Positions 16,551 to 25,560 of a stretch of DNA of 41,026 nucleotides are shown piece by piece. The stretch is from Isosphaeraceae bacterium (lineage in GTDB: Bacteria; Planctomycetota; Planctomycetia; Isosphaerales; Isosphaeraceae): assembly GCA_021324445.1 (NCBI GenBank), contig JAJPJC010000196.1, positions 1-41,026 of the forward strand. The letters run 5' to 3'. Both the position numbers and the translations under genes were made by a program. The notes under the pieces are model-generated. The model made no database searches, had not been told where the DNA came from, and saw only the letters and a list, made by a program, of their open reading frames with translations. Every line of letters begins with the position of its first letter. Position 1 is the stretch's first letter.

Positions 16551-16565
16551 CTACGGGAAATTCCT

Positions 16566-19500
16566 TCAAGGTCCGGAAACCGACCACACCCGGACCTTCC
16601 GCCGCTCCTGGTGGAACGTCAAGGACGTTTGCTTCGACACGTTTTCCAGCAGGCGTTGGAGCAACGCGCGCCCCGACTCGGTGCCCGAGGCCATCTCGTT
16701 CATCGCTCTGGCGAGATGGTCGCGCCACTGGACCGTCTCCTTGGATGAGTCAGTCTCGTCGATGACCAGGCGGCTGACGCGATCGCCCAGCCAGTCCAGC
16801 ATCTCCCGGAGCGAGCCCGAGCCGCCACCGCCTCCATCCTCGGAGGGGAGCGACTCCGTGCCGAGGTGGACAGCGCGCTCCTTCGGGAGGTCGCCCAGCG
16901 GGTGAAATTGATACCGCCCCGCTGCGACGATGACCTCGTGCTCGACCTCGCGCGGCGTGAAGTGGATGGGTTGCTTCAGCTCGTCGGCGAGGATCGTCTC
17001 CAGCGCCTTCAACAGATCGTCCTTCGAGGCACCCTGGCGGACGATCCAGTCGCCCGGGACGGGCCGATTCAGCAGCTCCGCGGGCCCGTCGAACTCGCCG
17101 CGCCGCAGCTTCAGGACGAAGCCCAGGACATCCTGCAAGCGATTGGTCCCCATGCTGCCCCAGGGCCGCAGTCGCCCGTCCCAGCGGAAGACCTCGCTCC
17201 ATTGGGGATCCGCCCGCCCGCGGCGCGAACTGGAGAGCAGATAGTCGGACCGCTCGGGAGGATACGGTGGCCCGACGTGTTTGAGGATCTGGCCGTCGGC
17301 GAGTGCGTACCGCTGATCGAAGCGGAGGCGCCAGGCGGGGATCTTTGCCTTGACGCCCATCCACGCCTCCAGCTCACGCTGGAGGGTATAAGGAGAATCC
17401 CAACCCGTGAGGACCTTACCCGCGGGGCCGATGAGCAGGTTGACGGGCTGAAGCGCCCAGCCGTGGCGACTCACCTGGACGGCGAAGGCGGCGTGGGTCG
17501 CGCCGGGGCCCTGGGCATCGGTCCCCTCGATCGGGGTCGGCCCGCCGCCATCGAGGGCGATCCGGAAGGGCAGGGCGCGACCACCCCATGCCTCGCTGCG
17601 AGAGGCGCGGGCCTGCCACTCCTCGACCGAGCGGATGCCCCAGTCGCGCTGGAGGGCGATGATGACCAATCCCTGATCGGCGAACTTCTCGTGCAGCGCC
17701 ATGAACTCGACCATCTGAAGCGCGCTCGGTGAGCTCCAGAAATGGAGCAAGACGAATTTCCCACGGAGATCGGCGAGCTTGACCGGAGGTCCGCCGGCCC
17801 AGGCCTGGATCGCGCGGAACTCGGGCGCGGGCCGGCCGATCAATTGCTTCCAGAGGTCGATCGGCGGCTCGGGCCGGGCCGCGATGTCCGGCAGCGGCTC
17901 GCGGGGCTCGACCGTTTCGGGTGCGGGCTCGAGCCGGAAGATCCGCGCGGTGCCGTTGCCCAGCGCCGCCGCGAAGTGCCGGCTGTCGGACGCGACCGCG
18001 AGATCCCGGATCGCGAACTGGCCCGCCTCGCAGACCCGGATCGTCTCCCGCAGCGTGCCGTTGCGCGGGTCCCAGACCCGGGCGAGTCCGTCGCGGCCGA
18101 CGCCCAGCAGAGTGCGGCCGTCGGGGCAAAACGCCAGGTGATCGGCCCACTGGTCGAGGCGGTAGAGCGGTCGCTTTTCGGCCAGGCCCCAGAGGACGAC
18201 GATGGGCTTCCCTTTCTCGTGGTCCTGATAGTCCGAGCCCGCCAGCGCGATGACCCGGCCATCGGGGCTGAGAGCGGACACATGCAGTTGAGAAGGCAAG
18301 AGCCCGTCTTCGATCGTCCACTCCACCTTTTCGTGTTCGATATCCCAGGCCAGCAGCCGGCGCTTCCGCGGCGACCAGCCCCACTCGCCCGCAAAGATCA
18401 CCGTCTTGCTGTCGGGTGTGAACAGGTACGACCCATCACCCGATTCGATCTTGCCCTTCAGCTTGCCCGTGGCTTGCTCCCAAATCGTGAGGCCGCGTCC
18501 CTCGACCCGGGAGAGCGACTCGGCAGCGATCCAGCGGCCGTCCGGGCTGAAGCCGACCCGCTTTCCCAGATTGCCCTCGCCTTTCCACGTGCGGAGACGC
18601 TTGCCTGAAGGCAGTTCCCAGAGAACCAGTTCGGATCCGAACCCGATCGAAGCCAGCGACTTGCCGTCGGGGCTGAACGCGACCGACTGGACGTAGTTCG
18701 TCTGGCCATCCAAGGTCATTCGCTCGCGACGGGTGGCGAGATCCCAGAGCTTGACCGTCCGGTCGGAGCTGCCCGTGGCCAGGGTCGTCCCGTCGGGACT
18801 GAATGCGACCGACTCGATACCGGCGGCGTGTCCCGCCAGCCTGGGTGTCTTCTCCTTTCCAGCGGTGACATCCCAGAGCTTGATCATGAGGCCGGACGTC
18901 GCGATCGTGGCGCCGTCGGGGCTCACCGCGATGGCGTTCATCCCCACGGGTTGCTTGGGCGAGGACCACACCTCCTTGCCCGTGGCCACGTCGATCATCC
19001 GGGCCGCGAAGCCCAGTGACACGGCCAGGTGCCGGCCGTCGGGCGCGAAGGCCAACGCCTCGGCGCCAATGCTATCTTGCCCGGGGACCTTGTGCCGGAT
19101 CGTCCAGGTCCTCGTATCCCAGAGGACCAACCCGTGCTCCTGGCCCGCCGCGGCGAGTGTCGCTCCATCCGGGCTGAAGGCGACTGCTCTCCACCCCTCA
19201 CGGAGCGGCTCCAGACTCTGGACGAGCCGGCCGGCGGCGATGTCCCAGACCTTGAGCTTCCCGTCGTCGCCGCCGGAGACGAGGGTCCGGCCGTCGGGGC
19301 TGAAGGCCAGCCCGTGGACGAACCGACCATGCTCGCCGAGCCGTCTCATGTGCACGCGCTGGCGGCCGGCGGAGATGTCCCAGGTCCGAACCTCCTGGTC
19401 CGCTGAGGCGATGAGCGTGCCCTCGGGGCTGATCGCCACGGCCAGGACCACATTCTGATGCCCTCGAAGCGTGAGCCGCGCCTGGCCGGAGGCAAGATCC

Positions 19501-21032
19501 CAGACCTTCACCGAGCGGTCGAAGCTGCCCGTGACCAGGGTCCGGCCGTCCCGGCTGATGGCCAGGGTATCGACCCTGTTGGTATGCCCACTCAGGACGC
19601 GCTGCTGCTCGCCGGTGACCGGGTCCCAGCATGCGATCTCCTGATTGCCGGCGCTGAGCAGGCTCCGACCGTCGGCCGTGAAGACCAAGCTGCCGACGTA
19701 TCCCATCATCTTCAAGCGGCTATTGCCCAGGATCGCCACCAGGCTGGGTGAGGCGGCACCGGGATCGGCCGCGCCGGCGACCTTCAGCTCGTAGGCCGGG
19801 ATCTGGTCGCGGCTGAGGGCGGTCAGCGGCGGGGCAGGGGGGGCGCCCGCGGCGGTCGCCGCCCAGGGCAGCCCGACCCCCATCGTCAGCGCCGCGCCCA
19901 TCGCGACGGCGGCGGCGAGCCAACGTGCGGCGGTCGGCGCCGGCTCGTGAGGGACGCCGAGCAGCCGGAGGATCCGCCGGCGCAGGAGACTCCCGCGCGA
20001 GCCGGCGGCCATCGCCAGCCCCGGCGCGCGGCCTCGCAGGGCCTCCATCGCCGTCAGGGCCCTCGCGTAGACGAACCGGTCGCCGCACAGCGAAACGGCC
20101 ACATCGTCGCAACACTGCTCGCGCTCCCGGCGGATTGCCCGAGAGACCCACCAGACCACCGGGTGATAGAAGAGCAAGGTCTCGATCACCACCTGGAGGC
20201 CGTTGATCAGGTAATCGCACCGCTGGATGTGGGCCAGTTCGTGCGCCAGGATCGCTTCGATCTGCTCCGAGGAGAGGCCCGTGCACGCCCGCACTGGCAG
20301 CAGGACGACCGGCTTGAGCCAGCCGATGACGCTCGGGACCTCGGCCAGCACCGACTCCAGCAGCCGCACCGGCCGGGCGATCCGCAGCCGCCGAGCCAGG
20401 CCATCCAGCCGAGTCCTCAGATCGCCGTCGAGGGGACGGACCCCGACGCGCTTCAACCGTACGATCGCGACCCAGCCCAGCAGCAGTCGCATCGAGAGCA
20501 GGCAGACTCCCAGCAGCCAGCCGCCGGCCACCCAGGCCAGGTGCCTTTCCAACCAGATGGGAACATCCGCCCAGACGTCACGCACGCGGAGCGGCCACGG
20601 CGAGACGCGGTCCCGCGCCGGCAGCACGTCAGCCGGGGAGACGCGCGCGGGCTGGGGCTGATTGGCGAAATGGCTCGGCTGCGGCTCGCCGGATGCCGCG
20701 GGCGCCTCTCCCGATGCCGGCTCGATCCGGATCACAAATCCGGGTTCGCTCGCCCGTCGATCGGCAGCGAACTCGGACCCGCTCGAATTCCCACGGCGAT
20801 CGGGCCCGGCCGGAATGAGTGCGCAGGTTGCCAGGGGGCAGGCCGCCAGCACGCCCAGCACGATCACCAGCACCCGGTATCGCGCGCCGGACGAGGCGCG
20901 CCGCAGGGCCGTCAGCACAAGCCAGGCGATGATGCCGGCCACCAGCCCCTGCCAGAGGAAATGCAGATGGGCTCGGGCCAATCGTTGGGCCGTGGGGCTC
21001 TCCAGCAACCGGGCCAGCATCGTCATCGTCAT
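16566..21032 (-). CDS. BlaR1-like M56 peptidase fused to 14 WD40 repeats and a cysteine-less redoxin domain
   Basis: A 1,488-residue protein. The N-terminal M56 domain has membrane helices near 24-43, 53-71 and 163-190, the zinc site HELAH (264-268), and a downstream acidic residue in REREQCCDD. A final helix lies near 375-400. From about 440 to 1045 there are 14 WD-type blades (CWDP, VWDL, TWDI, VWDI and so on), which would make two seven-bladed propellers. A thioredoxin-like/AhpC-TSA domain follows (LIGRPAPEF, LRGKFVLLHFW) in which the CxxC position reads SSPS, so it should be redox-inactive. The C-terminal region ends with LLENVSKQTSLTF and KVRVWSV, similar to TIGR03435-type domains. It overlaps blaI by four bases (ATGA). 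Likely role: a membrane sensor whose zinc peptidase relieves BlaI repression. The signal is unknown. Confidence 0.9.
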   Translation of the reverse strand: MTMTMLARLLESPTAQRLARAHLHFLWQGLVAGIIAWLVLTALRRASSGARYRVLVIVLGVLAACPLATCALIPAGPDRRGNSSGSEFAADRRASEPGFVIRIEPASGEAPAASGEPQPSHFANQPQPARVSPADVLPARDRVSPWPLRVRDVWADVPIWLERHLAWVAGGWLLGVCLLSMRLLLGWVAIVRLKRVGVRPLDGDLRTRLDGLARRLRIARPVRLLESVLAEVPSVIGWLKPVVLLPVRACTGLSSEQIEAILAHELAHIQRCDYLINGLQVVIETLLFYHPVVWWVSRAIRREREQCCDDVAVSLCGDRFVYARALTAMEALRGRAPGLAMAAGSRGSLLRRRILRLLGVPHEPAPTAARWLAAAVAMGAALTMGVGLPWAATAAGAPPAPPLTALSRDQIPAYELKVAGAADPGAASPSLVAILGNSRLKMMGYVGSLVFTADGRSLLSAGNQEIACWDPVTGEQQRVLSGHTNRVDTLAISRDGRTLVTGSFDRSVKVWDLASGQARLTLRGHQNVVLAVAISPEGTLIASADQEVRTWDISAGRQRVHMRRLGEHGRFVHGLAFSPDGRTLVSGGDDGKLKVWDIAAGRLVQSLEPLREGWRAVAFSPDGATLAAAGQEHGLVLWDTRTWTIRHKVPGQDSIGAEALAFAPDGRHLAVSLGFAARMIDVATGKEVWSSPKQPVGMNAIAVSPDGATIATSGLMIKLWDVTAGKEKTPRLAGHAAGIESVAFSPDGTTLATGSSDRTVKLWDLATRRERMTLDGQTNYVQSVAFSPDGKSLASIGFGSELVLWELPSGKRLRTWKGEGNLGKRVGFSPDGRWIAAESLSRVEGRGLTIWEQATGKLKGKIESGDGSYLFTPDSKTVIFAGEWGWSPRKRRLLAWDIEHEKVEWTIEDGLLPSQLHVSALSPDGRVIALAGSDYQDHEKGKPIVVLWGLAEKRPLYRLDQWADHLAFCPDGRTLLGVGRDGLARVWDPRNGTLRETIRVCEAGQFAIRDLAVASDSRHFAAALGNGTARIFRLEPAPETVEPREPLPDIAARPEPPIDLWKQLIGRPAPEFRAIQAWAGGPPVKLADLRGKFVLLHFWSSPSALQMVEFMALHEKFADQGLVIIALQRDWGIRSVEEWQARASRSEAWGGRALPFRIALDGGGPTPIEGTDAQGPGATHAAFAVQVSRHGWALQPVNLLIGPAGKVLTGWDSPYTLQRELEAWMGVKAKIPAWRLRFDQRYALADGQILKHVGPPYPPERSDYLLSSSRRGRADPQWSEVFRWDGRLRPWGSMGTNRLQDVLGFVLKLRRGEFDGPAELLNRPVPGDWIVRQGASKDDLLKALETILADELKQPIHFTPREVEHEVIVAAGRYQFHPLGDLPKERAVHLGTESLPSEDGGGGGSGSLREMLDWLGDRVSRLVIDETDSSKETVQWRDHLARAMNEMASGTESGRALLQRLLENVSKQTSLTFHQERRKVRVWSVSGP

Positions 21033-21418
21033 CGCGACCTCCCTTCCATCTCGTCGATCAATCGGCGCAGCTCGTCGAGTTCTTCCGGAGAGGCTTTCTT
21101 GTGCTCCAGCGCGTGGAGGAGCAGGCCCCGGGTCGAGCCGTCGAACGCCCGTTCGAGCAGGTCGCCGGCCAGTTGCCTCAGGATGGTGCGCGGCTGGTGG
21201 CGATGGCGATAAAGATGCGGCTCCGTGCGCGTGTCACAGCGCACCAGACCCTTGTCGCGCATGATCTGCAACATCTTCAACACGGTGGTGTAGCCGACCG
21301 GACGCCGTGTCTGGAGCACCTCCAGGACCTGGCGCACCGTGCTCGGCCCCCGGTCCCAGAGCACCTTGAGGATCGCCAGCTCCATGTCCGATGGCCGTCC
21401 CGTCGCGGGTCGCCCCAT
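21029..21418 (-). CDS. BlaI/MecI-family transcriptional repressor
   Basis: A 129-residue winged-helix regulator: RPSDMELAILKVLWDRGPST (recognition part VRQVLEVLQ), GYTTVLKMLQIMRDKGLV, and a C-terminal dimerisation helix region (LLHALEHKKASPEELDELRRLI). In the BlaI/BlaR1 systems the repressor is inactivated by cleavage triggered by the M56 sensor. Here the sensor gene starts inside the blaI stop (ATGA overlap), so the two are translationally coupled. The ATG at 21418 has ggaggg 7 bases upstream; two GTG codons just before it are less likely starts. A perfect inverted repeat 24 bases upstream is a probable operator. No beta-lactamase is present, so the target is probably this operon and unlinked genes. 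Confidence 0.9.
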   Translation of the reverse strand: MGRPATGRPSDMELAILKVLWDRGPSTVRQVLEVLQTRRPVGYTTVLKMLQIMRDKGLVRCDTRTEPHLYRHRHQPRTILRQLAGDLLERAFDGSTRGLLLHALEHKKASPEELDELRRLIDEMEGRSR

Positions 21419-21442
21419 CACCACACCCTCCTCGGAACGGCC

Positions 21443-21460
21443 TTACGAATTCGTTCGTAA
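21443..21460 (-). promoter_or_regulatory. Candidate BlaI operator: TTACGAA-N4-TTCGTAA
   Basis: Perfect 7-bp inverted repeat with a 4-base spacer, 24 bases upstream of the blaI ATG and directly downstream of a candidate promoter. Position and symmetry fit autorepression by a BlaI dimer. Confidence 0.6.
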
Positions 21461-21465
21461 CCACG

Positions 21466-21495
21466 ATTGGAGCAAAGTCCCCGCCCGGTTGTCAA
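21466..21495 (-). promoter_or_regulatory. Candidate promoter of the blaI-M56 operon
   Basis: On the minus strand TTGACA (21495-21490), an 18-base spacer and TCCAAT (21471-21466). The -35 is perfect and the -10 matches four of six. The operator lies just after it, where the transcription start would be. Confidence 0.5.
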
Positions 21496-21852
21496 GGTGC
21501 GAGCCGGCAGCGCATGGTGGAGCGACTCTTCCGGGTTTCCACCGCCAAGCCGGAAGAGCCAAGAAACGAGGCCCCCGCCGCGAAGAATCCCCGAGGCTTC
21601 TCGGCGCTGACCACCGTGTGACCCCGGTCGTCAGACCGTGGTTGGGACGGGCCGACCGTCCTCCAACCTCGGGCGTCAGCCCGATCCGAAGGCGCCGTGA
21701 TCGCACGGACGTGCGAGGTTGGGGGTTCCCCGTCCCAACCACGTTCTCACGAACGTGGTCACAGGCCCGTGCTACGCGTCGGGGTGGTGATCACCGAGAA
21801 CTCTCGAATCCCCTCCCGCGCGGCGGCGGCCTCCATTGGGATCACCGGTCGA
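21496..21852. other. Intergenic region rich in inverted repeats
   Basis: No supported gene between the upstream end of the blaI promoter and the 3' end of the histidine kinase gene, which is on the same strand. Most of the right half is occupied by nested palindromes (see 21637-21759). Confidence 0.5.
21637..21759. repeat. Nested inverted-repeat element
   Basis: Outer arms CGTGGTTGGGACGG (21637-21650) and CCGTCCCAACCACG (21730-21743) are perfect 14-bp complements. Inside them lie ccaacctcg (21663-21671) and cgaggttgg (21714-21722), and a hairpin tcgcac-ggac-gtgcga (21701-21716). A further hairpin, accacgttc-tcac-gaacgtggt (21738-21759), overlaps the right arm. As RNA it could fold into one long branched stem; as DNA it looks like a miniature mobile or REP-type element. 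Confidence 0.65.
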
Positions 21853-23514
21853 TCACGCCCCGGAAGGTCCGCCGAGCGGCTGGGCGATGATGGAATGCGG
21901 GCTCGCGAGCCGGCGCGCGGCCGGGCCCGGCTCGCCGGCGGCCTGGGTCGGCCGGGCCCGGCCGACGGCCCGGACGATCGCCTCGTGGAGGGTCTCGGCG
22001 AGGACCGGCTTGACCAGGTGGATGGCGAAGCCGGCGGACCGGCTCTCGCGGACGTCGTCCTCCGCGCCGTAGCCGCTCAGCGCGATCGCGGGGATGGTGC
22101 ACTCCCGCAGCTCGCGCAAGAGCTCCAGCCCGGAGCCGTCGGCCAGCTCGATGTCGCTGATCAGCAGGTCGAACTCCGCGGAAGCGATGGCCCGGCGGGC
22201 GGTCGCCAGCGAGTCCGCGGCGATCACCTCGTGGCCGTGCCCGCGCAGGATCAAGTCGAGGTAGAAGAGCGTGTCGGCATTGTCCTCGACCAGCAGGATC
22301 CTCAACCCGCTGGGGCGGCGGGAGGGGACCGCTCCCGGCGGATCGCTCCGGCTGGACCGCGGCGCCGGCACCGGCGCGGGCGCATCGGCCACGGCCAGTT
22401 CCAGCCGAAAGGTTGCCCCTTGCCCCTTGCCGGGGCTGGACGCCGTCAGCCGGCCCCCGTGCGCCTCAGCCACCGCCCGGCTGATGGCCAGGCCCAGACC
22501 CAGGCCGTCACCCCGGCGGCGCGACGACTCATCCCCCTGCTCGAACGGCGCGAAGATCCGGTCCAGCAGCTCGGGCTGGATCCCAATGCCGTTGTCCTGA
22601 AACTCGACGACCAGGAGCCGGCTGGGAGCCTGGGTGGTTCGCGGGGCTGCTGATCCGGACTCGGACCCGGCCGGCGGCGATTCCTCATTCAATGAGCGGA
22701 TGGTCAGCACGGTTCCGGGCCGGGCGAACTGGGCGGCGTTGCGGATCAAGTTCCAGAAAACTTGCGTGAGCCGCGCGGAGTCGGCGACGGCATGGTGCGC
22801 CTCGGCAGCCAGGCACTCGACGACGGTCAGGTCGGCCATGAAGACCTCTGCGAAGCAAACGTCCAGGGCGCGGCCGATGACCGCGTGGATATCGACCACC
22901 TCCAGGTCGAGACTCAGGTGCCCGCGCTCGATGCGCGAGAGGTCCAGCAGGTCGTCGACCAGTCGGGCCTGGAGCTCGAGGTTGCGGCGGATCCGCTCGA
23001 GGTGCTCGCGGGCCTCCGGGGCAACCCCCTCCTCCAGGAGGTGGCCGACGGAGAGCAGCACCGGCGTCAAGGGGGTGCGCAGCTCGTGGCTGAGGACGGC
23101 GAGGAAGCGGTCCTTGGCCCGGTTGGCCTGCTCGGCGGCTTCCTGGGCCGCCCGGGCCTCGGCCGTGCGCCGCTCGACCAGCCGGACCAGCTCGCGCTCC
23201 CGCGCCCGCCGGCTCGCCAACCGCAGGCCATACGCCAGGATCCCCAGGGCCGCCATCGCCAGCAGGACCGCCGCGCCGATCGCCACGTCCTGAGTCATCG
23301 GCGGCTCGCCGGTCCGACCCAAGGGGGACGGCTCGGGGCCCCAGATTCCCGCGCCGCGGGCCGCATCGAGCAGACCACCGGCGCCGGCCAGGCACGGCAG
23401 CCCGATCAGGGCCAGGCCCGCCCGACCCACCCCGCGGACACGCCGGAGGAGCCATTCGCCGCCCCGATCCTGGACATCCCTTGTCCCAGGTGTATGGATC
23501 GTCGTTGGTTTCAT
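21853..23514 (-). CDS. Hybrid sensor histidine kinase with C-terminal receiver domain
   Basis: A 553-residue protein from the ATG at 23514. It has two N-terminal hydrophobic segments (GLALIGLPCLAGAGGLL and VAIGAAVLLAMAALGILAYGL) with only a short loop between, then a coiled linker (RRTAEARAAQEAAEQANRA). The HisKA domain carries the H-box LSHELRTPLTP. The ATPase domain has the N-box LIRNAAQFA, DNGIGI and GDGLGLGLAI. After a Pro/Ser-rich linker comes a receiver (LRILLVEDNADT, phospho-acceptor in LLISDIEL, LSGYG, HLVKP). All catalytic residues are present. With so little periplasmic sequence it may sense the membrane or a partner. The frame extends upstream to 23697, but that part is low complexity. 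No cognate response regulator gene is adjacent. Confidence 0.9.
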   Translation of the reverse strand: MKPTTIHTPGTRDVQDRGGEWLLRRVRGVGRAGLALIGLPCLAGAGGLLDAARGAGIWGPEPSPLGRTGEPPMTQDVAIGAAVLLAMAALGILAYGLRLASRRARERELVRLVERRTAEARAAQEAAEQANRAKDRFLAVLSHELRTPLTPVLLSVGHLLEEGVAPEAREHLERIRRNLELQARLVDDLLDLSRIERGHLSLDLEVVDIHAVIGRALDVCFAEVFMADLTVVECLAAEAHHAVADSARLTQVFWNLIRNAAQFARPGTVLTIRSLNEESPPAGSESGSAAPRTTQAPSRLLVVEFQDNGIGIQPELLDRIFAPFEQGDESSRRRGDGLGLGLAISRAVAEAHGGRLTASSPGKGQGATFRLELAVADAPAPVPAPRSSRSDPPGAVPSRRPSGLRILLVEDNADTLFYLDLILRGHGHEVIAADSLATARRAIASAEFDLLISDIELADGSGLELLRELRECTIPAIALSGYGAEDDVRESRSAGFAIHLVKPVLAETLHEAIVRAVGRARPTQAAGEPGPAARRLASPHSIIAQPLGGPSGA

Positions 23515-23831
23515 GGTCTGTCGACTGTCGCAGTCGTCACCGTCCCGGGCCAGCGACAACGCTCCCGGACCGTCCCGTAACCGATCTCCTGTTCCATTAT
23601 TGCCGCCGTCGCCCCGGACCGGAAGAGCGCTCCTGCGCGGAATCAACTCCCGCGCGGCCCGGCTTCCGGTCCTCCCGCCCCGCTCGGCCCGGCGCAACCG
23701 CGGGGTTTGGGCCGATCATACCGGTCATGGGGATCATGTGGAAGACATCGCCCTTGCCGGTTGGAGTGGGCTGGCCCGCGGGAGCCGGCCTGGGGGTCAG
23801 CCCGCTCCGATCCTCGCCCGGCAGCGCCAAC
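23515..23831. other. Intergenic region, nothing recognised
   Basis: 317 bases between the small secreted protein gene and the kinase, both on the minus strand. No frame shows a family-like sequence, and no strong promoter or hairpin stands out. Confidence 0.4.
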
Positions 23832-24164
23832 TCAATACCGCCGATAGCGATACGGATAGGGACGATTCCACCCACCCCGATACCCATAATAGGGTCGTGG
23901 CCCGATCAAGGGCCGGGGCACCACCACCGGGCCCGGGATCACCACCGGCTGGGGCACCACCACGGGAGCCGGCACGACGTACGGGTAGCCCGCGTAGTAG
24001 CCCCCGCCGTAGACGCCATAGCCGCCGGTGCCCAAACCGAACGAGAAGCCCGGGCTGCTGTAGTTGAACCCGAACGCCTGGGCCTGGGCCGACGTCGCGC
24101 CCCAGCCGAGAATCCCGATCCCGATCACGCCGGCCAGCATCATCGATCGACCGATCGCCTTCAT
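23832..24164 (-). CDS. Small secreted Gly/Tyr/Pro-rich protein
   Basis: A 110-residue protein with a classical signal peptide (MKAIGRSMMLAGVIGIGILGW, cut near ATSAQAQA). The mature part is low complexity: Gly/Tyr-rich (GGYGVYGGGYYAGYPY), then Val/Pro repeats (VVPAPVVVPQPVVIPGPVVVP, in part VVPAPVVVPQP), then an Arg/Tyr-rich end (YGYRGGWNRPYPYRYRRY). Such proteins are common in planctomycetes and are thought to be envelope or extracellular structural components; no enzyme motif exists. The start is certain: aaggag lies 8 bases upstream of the ATG. Confidence 0.8.
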   Translation of the reverse strand: MKAIGRSMMLAGVIGIGILGWGATSAQAQAFGFNYSSPGFSFGLGTGGYGVYGGGYYAGYPYVVPAPVVVPQPVVIPGPVVVPRPLIGPRPYYGYRGGWNRPYPYRYRRY

Positions 24165-24485
24165 GACTCATCTCCTTGACGCGGTTCCCGGAAAGGAAAC
24201 CCCCGGGGCTCCCCGGGAGTCGGTGTCCCCGGTCCGACGCGGGTTACGCCGCGGAACACCATCCCCTACTACGAGGGATCTCCCAGAATGGGGCATGCCC
24301 AAGCGGACGCGCGACGTTCCCTCAGGATCCTCATCCCAAAGTCCTACGGATTTCGGTGCAGATCGTCAAGGCCAACGCCTGGCCGGAAGTTCGCCGTCGT
24401 GGAGCTCCGGGGTCTCGCCGCGGCGACCGGCATCCCGTACCATGGGCGCGGTCCGAACGTCCACTCGACTACGAGGAGACCCCCG
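24165..24485. other. Divergent intergenic region
   Basis: 321 bases between the small secreted protein (minus) and the Tat-exported dehydrogenase (plus). It must hold both promoters, but I could not pick a convincing one. The plus frame is open but low complexity here. Confidence 0.4.
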
Positions 24486-25526
24486 ATGAATCGCCGTCAT
24501 TTTCTGGGCGCCTCGACGGCCGCGGCCGTCCTGGCCTCGGCCACGGCAACCGCCGCCCCCGCCCGCCCGTCGGGCCGCCTCAAGGTGATCGTTCCGGTCC
24601 TGGAGCCGGCGGCACTCGCCGACTTGAAGGACGTCGCCGCGGGGCTCGACCTGGTCGAGTGCCGCAGCCAGGCCGAGGCGATCGAGCAAGCCCCCGGGGC
24701 CGCCGCCAGCTACGGGTTTATCACCCGGGAGCTGATCCGGGCCGGCACGTCGCTCAAGTGGGTCCAGCAGACCAGCGCCGGGGTCGAGCATCTGATGGAG
24801 ATCCCCGAGCTGGTCCAGGGCGACATCGTCCTGACCAACATGCAGCGCGCCTACGCGCCGGAGATCGCCGACCAGGCCCTCGGCTACCTGCTGGCGTTCA
24901 CCCGCGGTCTCGCCCATTTCATCCTGACCCAGTCCAGCCACCAGTGGCGCTCGCGCCAGCCGGGCGTGGTTCTGGACGAGCTGATGGGCAAGACGCTGCT
25001 GGTCATCGGGCTCGGTGGAATCGGCACCGAGATCGCCCGCCGGGCCCAGGCCTTCGGCATGCGGGTGCTCGCCACCGATCCCAAGGTGCTCGAGCGGCCG
25101 CTCTACGTCGAGGAGCTGCATCGGCCCGACGCCTTCCACCAACTGCTCCCCCGCGCCGACGTCGTCGCCAGCGCCGTACCCTTGACCAAGCAATCGCTGC
25201 GAATGATCGGCGCGCGGGAATTCGCCCTGATGAAGCGTGGCGTCGTGCTGATCAACGTCTCGCGCGGCAAGGTGGTCGACACCGAGGCCCTGGTCGCCGC
25301 GCTCGACAGCGGGCAGGTCGCCGCCGCCGGGCTCGATGTGACCGACCCCGAGCCGCTCCCCAAGGACCACCCGCTCTGGTCGCGGCACGCGATCATCACG
25401 CCCCACAGCGCCGGCCAGTCGCCGGGCGGCGAGCGGCGGCGGCACGAGCTCTTCCGCGAGAACCTCCGCCGCTTCGCCGCCGGCGAGATGCTCTTGAACG
25501 TGGTCGACAAGAAAGTCGGTTATTGA
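24486..25526 (+). CDS. Tat-exported D-isomer-specific 2-hydroxyacid dehydrogenase family protein
   Basis: A 346-residue protein. The N-terminus MNRRHFLGASTAAAVLAS is a twin-arginine signal, which is unusual for an NAD(P)-dependent enzyme. The Rossmann motif is GLGGIGTEIARRA. The catalytic trio is visible: Arg in NVSRGKVVD, Glu in DPEPLPKDHP, and His in ITPHSAGQSP. The family reversibly oxidises 2-hydroxyacids to 2-oxoacids. Export would require folding with bound cofactor, as Tat allows, or periplasmic cofactor retention as in glucose-fructose oxidoreductase. The ATG at 24486 follows cgaggagacccccg and removes a long low-complexity upstream extension. It converges with the membrane protein gene at 25561. 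Confidence 0.85.
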   Translation: MNRRHFLGASTAAAVLASATATAAPARPSGRLKVIVPVLEPAALADLKDVAAGLDLVECRSQAEAIEQAPGAAASYGFITRELIRAGTSLKWVQQTSAGVEHLMEIPELVQGDIVLTNMQRAYAPEIADQALGYLLAFTRGLAHFILTQSSHQWRSRQPGVVLDELMGKTLLVIGLGGIGTEIARRAQAFGMRVLATDPKVLERPLYVEELHRPDAFHQLLPRADVVASAVPLTKQSLRMIGAREFALMKRGVVLINVSRGKVVDTEALVAALDSGQVAAAGLDVTDPEPLPKDHPLWSRHAIITPHSAGQSPGGERRRHELFRENLRRFAAGEMLLNVVDKKVGY

Positions 25527-25560
25527 CCTCCAGGAAGACGATGCGGATCGTCGATGCCCG

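Larger units (their letters stand above)
16121..16565. other. Intergenic region with coding debris and palindromes
   Basis: 445 bases between the YidD-like gene and the end of the M56/WD40 gene. On the minus strand it holds a small intact frame (16317-16472) and, downstream of it, a fragment like a beta-propeller repeat (16133-16324). Two related palindromic units occur at 16507-16550. Confidence 0.5.
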
